In this document: piece by piece, positions 63,199-64,000 of the stretch
Layout of the letters: the number at the start of each line of letters is the position of its first letter
Numbering within the stretch: the first letter of the stretch is position 1
Assembly (NCBI GenBank): GCA_030144725.1
Contig: JASKMD010000020.1
Coordinates: forward strand, 5,226,703-5,290,702
Origin: Haematococcus lacustris
Taxonomy: Eukaryota > Chlorophyta > Chlorophyceae > Chlamydomonadales > Haematococcaceae
Length of the DNA stretch: 64,000 nt
Direction of reading: 5' to 3'
Notes under the pieces: generated by a model
Told to the model about the DNA's origin: nothing
The model's database searches: none
Seen by the model: only the letters and a program-made list of their open reading frames with translations
Translations under genes and position numbers: made by a program

Positions 63199-64000
63199 GA
63201 GGAACCAGGAGGGCTCAGGCCCCGAGGGGGCGGGGAGGGGAGGAAGGGGGGGTGACGGGGGGGAAGGGGGCAGGCAGGGGCAGGTGGGCGAGCAGGGGCT
63301 AGGGGGTGGGCTGGGGGAAGGTGGCGGGCAAGGGCAGCAGCAGGGCGGGCAGGAGCAGGGTGGGGAGCAGGAGCCGGAGGTGGTCATCCCAGCTGTCCGA
63401 GCGGGGGTGCCCGTGCGCCACCTGGGGGTCCCTATTGGGGCGGCCTCCTACGCTGCCACCAGCGAGGCCGCCTTCGGTGGGGCGGCGGCGGCCATGATGG
63501 CAGCCTCCCTCCCTTGGCGGCCCCAAGGCCTCAACCTCCTGGGGCGGGTGCAGGTGGCACAGCAGTGCCTGGCCTCCAAGTCCATCTACCAAATGGCCTT
63601 CGTGCAACCCTCCGCTCCTCTGACGCAAGCCATGGCCGCGGCTGTCAACCGCTTTGTGGCAGCCTCAGACCTGCCCCAGGAGCGCAGCCCCAACAGCAGC
63701 CGCCTCTACCCTAGCAAGGCCATCTGCGTGATGCCCCGGGGGGAGGGAGGGGTGGGGCTTCCCGACCTGGGGGTCACCAGCACGGCCATGCTGGCGAAGA
63801 TGCTGGCCCAGCTCTGGTCGCCCCGGGTTCGTCCCTGGCAGCCTCTGACCCACAGCCTGCTGGCAGACCCCTCCCACGGCCTGAGCACGTGGGTCATCAC
63901 CGACCCCACCGCCCCCCCCTCGCGAGGCATCAGCCCGCGGCTGCAAGCTCACGTGGCGGCCCTGGCTGAGCTCAAGCTGTTCCGTGCGGTGCCCCCCGCT
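63199..64000 (+). pseudogene. Distal ORF2 of copy G, continues beyond window
   Basis: Gly/Gln/Glu-rich insert, then VRHLGVPIGAASYAATSEAA, LNLLGRVQVAQQCLASKSIY and the GISPRLQAHVAALAEL block, as in copies A, C and E. It is open to the window edge. It lacks the RT core upstream, so it has no function alone. Confidence 0.85.

Larger units (their letters stand above)
55370..64000 (+). mobile_element. LINE copy G in direct orientation (5'UTR to distal ORF2, runs off window)
   Basis: The only copy with 5'UTR, ORF1 and ORF2 colinear on one strand. Its 5' end lacks about 110 bp, including the ACTGAGCAGGTGGT repeats present in the inverted copies, so it is slightly 5'-truncated. It carries a frameshift at about 62847 and an internal deletion at about 63199 that removes the RT catalytic core. 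Its ORF2 groups with copy A, but 60015-60190 differs strongly from all other copies. Confidence 0.92.

Overview
The window is a dense block of retrotransposons in nuclear DNA of a eukaryote, most likely a GC-rich chlorophyte green alga (Chlamydomonadales or a relative). The reasons are: very high GC with G/C-run low complexity; L1-type LINEs with an apurinic-like endonuclease, reverse transcriptase (RT) and C-terminal zinc knuckle; TGTAA-type polyadenylation signals at the LINE 3' ends; and a chromodomain Ty3/Gypsy LTR element. The taxon is an inference. I found no host gene, tRNA, rRNA or CRISPR array.

Layout. 1-1960: simple and palindromic tandem repeats with no gene. 1961-2400: fragment of a LINE ORF2. 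Block 1 (2401-23859): an inverted 5' LINE segment (5'UTR and ORF1, minus strand, 2401-4699), a (GGGGCT)n tract (4701-5318), three head-to-tail sense copies of the ORF-M/ORF2 region (A 4701-9796, B 9797-13974, C 13975-20783, the last with a true 3' end), then one mosaic unit D (20784-23859). Block 2 (23868-55369) repeats this order: inverted 5' segment (23868-25844 and 32153-33317, split by the LTR element), (GGGGCT)n, one sense copy E (33318-40531), then the mosaic unit amplified into a tandem array of 3,468-3,469 bp units, F1-F4 plus partial F5 (40532-55369). Block 3 (55370-64000) is a LINE copy G in direct orientation with 5'UTR, ORF1, repeats, (GGGGCT)n, endonuclease and a damaged RT. It runs off the right edge.

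The LINE. Reconstructed from the copies, its order is 5'UTR, ORF1 (unknown globular domain, then Pro-rich tail), a 141/144-bp coding repeat, a linker, poly-Gln, (Ala-Gly)n encoded by (GGGGCT)n, an Arg-rich disordered region (ORF-M), endonuclease, RT, RGG-like segment, zinc knuckle and a 3'UTR of about 400 nt ending in TGTAA. In most copies ORF-M ends in TAG two bases before the ORF2 ATG. In G a 1-bp insertion fuses the two. No ORF2 copy in the window is intact, so all look immobile. Tandem, nested, LINE-only organisation like this is known for Zepp/ZeppL LINEs at algal subtelomeres and centromeres. That this is such a region is an inference.

The LTR element (25845-32152) is complete and young. 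It has 200-bp LTRs that I read as identical, a 5-bp target duplication GCAGG, a matching empty site in the other inverted LINE segment (about 3500-3504), a polypurine tract, and gag and pol in one frame separated by a single TAG. Pol carries protease, RT, RNase H, integrase and a chromodomain with all catalytic residues.
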